Origin: UBA4742 sp963734965
GTDB taxonomy: Bacteria > Actinomycetota > Acidimicrobiia > Acidimicrobiales > Acidimicrobilacustridaceae
Assembly (NCBI GenBank): GCA_963734965.1
Contig: CAVTJK010000004.1
Coordinates: 186,001-250,000, forward strand
DNA length: 64,000 bases
Direction of reading: 5' to 3'
Part shown: in pieces, positions 62,357-64,000 of the stretch
Numbering within the stretch: position 1 is the first letter of the stretch
Layout: every line of letters begins with the position of its first letter
Translations under genes and position numbers: made by a program
Notes under the pieces: generated by a model
The model's input: the letters and a program-made list of their open reading frames with translations, nothing else
What the model was told of the DNA's origin: nothing
Databases searched by the model: none

Positions 62357-64000
62357 TTGAACCCAAGACTGAAGCCGCTGGTCCCGACGATCGCCATCGC
62401 CATCGGGATCAGCCTCGTGGCGTCCGCCTGTGGATCGTCGAACGCATCGAAGGCCAGCACGGCCGGATCGGCCAAGACGAGCCAGGCGGCGTCCTACACC
62501 GCCAACTTCGCCACCGACGAGGGCACCCCCAAGAGCGGAGGCACGCTCGCCTTCGGCCTCGAGGCCGAGTCGGACAGCCTCAGCCCCGTGACCGGCACGT
62601 GGGCCCTGTCGGGCCACATGGAGGGCTCGGCCCTGTTCGACCCCTTGGCCACGACCGACGCCCAGGGTCACACGGTGCCGTACCTCGCGCAGTCGTTCTC
62701 GCACAGCCCCGACAACAAGACCTGGACCATCACGATGCGCCCGAACGTGGTCTTCCAGGACGGCGAGAAGTGCGACGCCGCCGCCGTCGCCCTCAACATC
62801 AACACCTACCGCGACGCGCTCATCACCGGAAAGGCCCTCAAGCCGATCACTTCGGTGACCGTGACCGGCCCGCTCACCGTGCAGGTCCAGGTGAACCAAC
62901 CGTGGGCCACGCTCCCCAACGTCTTCCTCAGCCAGGGCGGCTACATCGTCGCCCCCAAGACGCTGGCCGACCCCCACGGCGGGGAGCACCCGATCGGGAC
63001 CGGCCCGTTCATGTTCAAGGAATGGGTGCTCAACGACCACCTCACGGTCGTGCGCAACCCGCACTACTGGCAGAAGGGCCAGCCCCACCTCGACCAGATC
63101 ATCTTCAAGCCGATCCCCGACTCGGCCGCCCGCCTCCGGGCGCTGCAGGACGGCACGGTCGACGCCGTCGACATCGTCACGCCCCAGCAGGTGGCCGCCA
63201 TCCGTCAGGACCACAACCTGAACCGCCTCGAGTACGGCAAGGGCGAGGAGCTGTTCGTCCCGCTGAACACGCAGGCCCCGCCGTTCGACAACCTTCACGC
63301 TCGCCTGGCCCTCGCCTACGCCACCGACCAGCAGCAGCTGGTCAAGGAGCTCGGCCCCGGCATCTACACGCCGGCCAACGGGATGTTCGCCCCCGGCCAG
63401 CTCGGCTACACCGCCGACTCGGGCTACCCGAGCTACGACCTGGCCAAGGCCAAGCAGGAGGTCGCGGCGTACACGGCCGAGACCGGGAAGCCACTCAGCT
63501 TCGCCATGACGGCAACGCCCGAGGTGGCCTACGCCCAACAGGACCAGCTCCTGTCGCAGATGTGGGGCGCGGCCGGCGCCCACGTCACCCTTCGCCAGAT
63601 CGACCAGGACGATCAGGCCGTCGAAGTCGTGCTCGGCCAGTACCAGGCGGCGGACTTCCGACTCTTCGGTCAACCCGACCCTGACGCCGACGCCTACTGG
63701 TGGGTGTCGACATCGGTCGGGGCGCCGAACGACGTGTCGCTCAACATGTCTCGCTACGCCACCTCGAAGACCGACGCCGACCTGGCGGCGGGGCGCGCCA
63801 CCACCGACGAGTCTGCCCGCAACAAGGCGTACCAAGCCTTCGAGCGCGACATGAACGCCGGCATCCCCTACATCTGGCTGGCGCGCGCCGACTGGGTGAT
63901 CGCCTCGAGCCAGAGGGTGCACGGCTACGTGAAGGCCGGCAACGGAACGATCGCGGCGCTGGGACCCAAGACCTGGGTGGCCGATCTCTGGATCAACTGA
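62357..64000 (+). CDS. ABC transporter substrate-binding lipoprotein (SBP_bac_5, peptide/nickel type)
   Basis: 547 residues. TTG start behind CGGAGCAGAG. Signal peptide with lipobox LVASAC. SBP_bac_5 features: GTLAFGLEAESDSLSPVTG, SPDNKTWTITMRPNVVFQDGEKCDAAAVALNINTYRD, HPIGTGPFMFKEWVLNDHLTVVRNPHYWQKG, and the RLALAYATDQQQLVKELG hinge region. Type II binding proteins deliver oligopeptides or other small solutes to Opp/Dpp permeases. The TGA ends exactly at the window edge, so permease and ATPase genes are expected just beyond it. Confidence 0.9.
   Translation: MNPRLKPLVPTIAIAIGISLVASACGSSNASKASTAGSAKTSQAASYTANFATDEGTPKSGGTLAFGLEAESDSLSPVTGTWALSGHMEGSALFDPLATTDAQGHTVPYLAQSFSHSPDNKTWTITMRPNVVFQDGEKCDAAAVALNINTYRDALITGKALKPITSVTVTGPLTVQVQVNQPWATLPNVFLSQGGYIVAPKTLADPHGGEHPIGTGPFMFKEWVLNDHLTVVRNPHYWQKGQPHLDQIIFKPIPDSAARLRALQDGTVDAVDIVTPQQVAAIRQDHNLNRLEYGKGEELFVPLNTQAPPFDNLHARLALAYATDQQQLVKELGPGIYTPANGMFAPGQLGYTADSGYPSYDLAKAKQEVAAYTAETGKPLSFAMTATPEVAYAQQDQLLSQMWGAAGAHVTLRQIDQDDQAVEVVLGQYQAADFRLFGQPDPDADAYWWVSTSVGAPNDVSLNMSRYATSKTDADLAAGRATTDESARNKAYQAFERDMNAGIPYIWLARADWVIASSQRVHGYVKAGNGTIAALGPKTWVADLWIN

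Noticed and set aside
1..64000. tRNA, rRNA, CRISPR arrays and prophage
   Set aside because: No cloverleaf, rRNA segment, regularly spaced short repeat array or phage structural gene was seen on reading the sequence.

Overview
The window is high-GC DNA with GTG/ATG starts, strong GGAGG-type ribosome sites and many short ATGA or GTGA overlaps. Gene content (F420-type LLM oxidoreductase, BTAD-type regulators, several ECF sigma/anti-sigma pairs, class III cyclase fusions, cytochromes P450, SulP, an AftB-like GT-C glycosyltransferase) points to an actinobacterium, probably an uncultured soil or freshwater Acidimicrobiia-like lineage. The taxon is inference. At least twelve otherwise conserved genes are broken by small indels in the given sequence. 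This looks more like draft long-read assembly error than genome decay, and I mark where the reading frame must change.

1-8340: accessory region. Seven copies of an unannotated site with the core A(A/T)G(T/C)GCC-GTT separate single genes or one two-gene unit: a secreted beta-helix protein, an SMI1/KNR4 protein, a membrane-anchored protein, two lipoproteins, and an ECF sigma/anti-sigma pair. Five of the seven have an AAC trinucleotide upstream and six an internal hairpin; the best three pair across the outer arms. This is the architecture of an integron cassette array (attC sites) with no integrase in the window. The orientation predicts the integrase to the left of position 1. An IS110-family element, with a structured candidate bridge RNA in its left end, sits beside a canonical GCCTAAC half-site at the right end of the array.

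8340-21520: small remnants, a DUF202 protein, a methyltransferase, a frameshifted membrane protein, a RidA protein in tandem with a cyclase/NB-ARC/LuxR regulator, SulP, a diacylglycerol-kinase-like protein, and a compact arsenic locus (arsI-aqpS-arsC, with divergent arsR and palindromic operator candidates).

21600-36000: an FtsX-type permease, a methyltransferase, a VOC protein, small lipoproteins, zinc-ribbon proteins, a phosphoglycerate-mutase operon, an LLM oxidoreductase, a Gfo/Idh/MocA oxidoreductase, several short uncharacterised proteins (two sharing an RVLCxLVA motif), and a flavodoxin.

36000-49650: two ECF sigma/anti-sigma pairs, a 1088-residue BTAD-AAA regulator, a duplicated hairpin repeat, a cluster of two methyltransferases, a kinase-like phosphotransferase and a PhyH dioxygenase, a secreted esterase, and an antibiotic-kinase-like phosphotransferase.

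49650-64000: a regulator with a C-terminal winged helix, an uncharacterised protein, two divergent alpha/beta-hydrolase-cyclase fusions (one apparently lacking its hydrolase triad), TetR plus two divergent P450s around a TGTCA-n5-TGACA palindrome, a YihY-like membrane protein, a GT-C glycosyltransferase, and an oligopeptide-type binding protein that ends exactly at the window edge.
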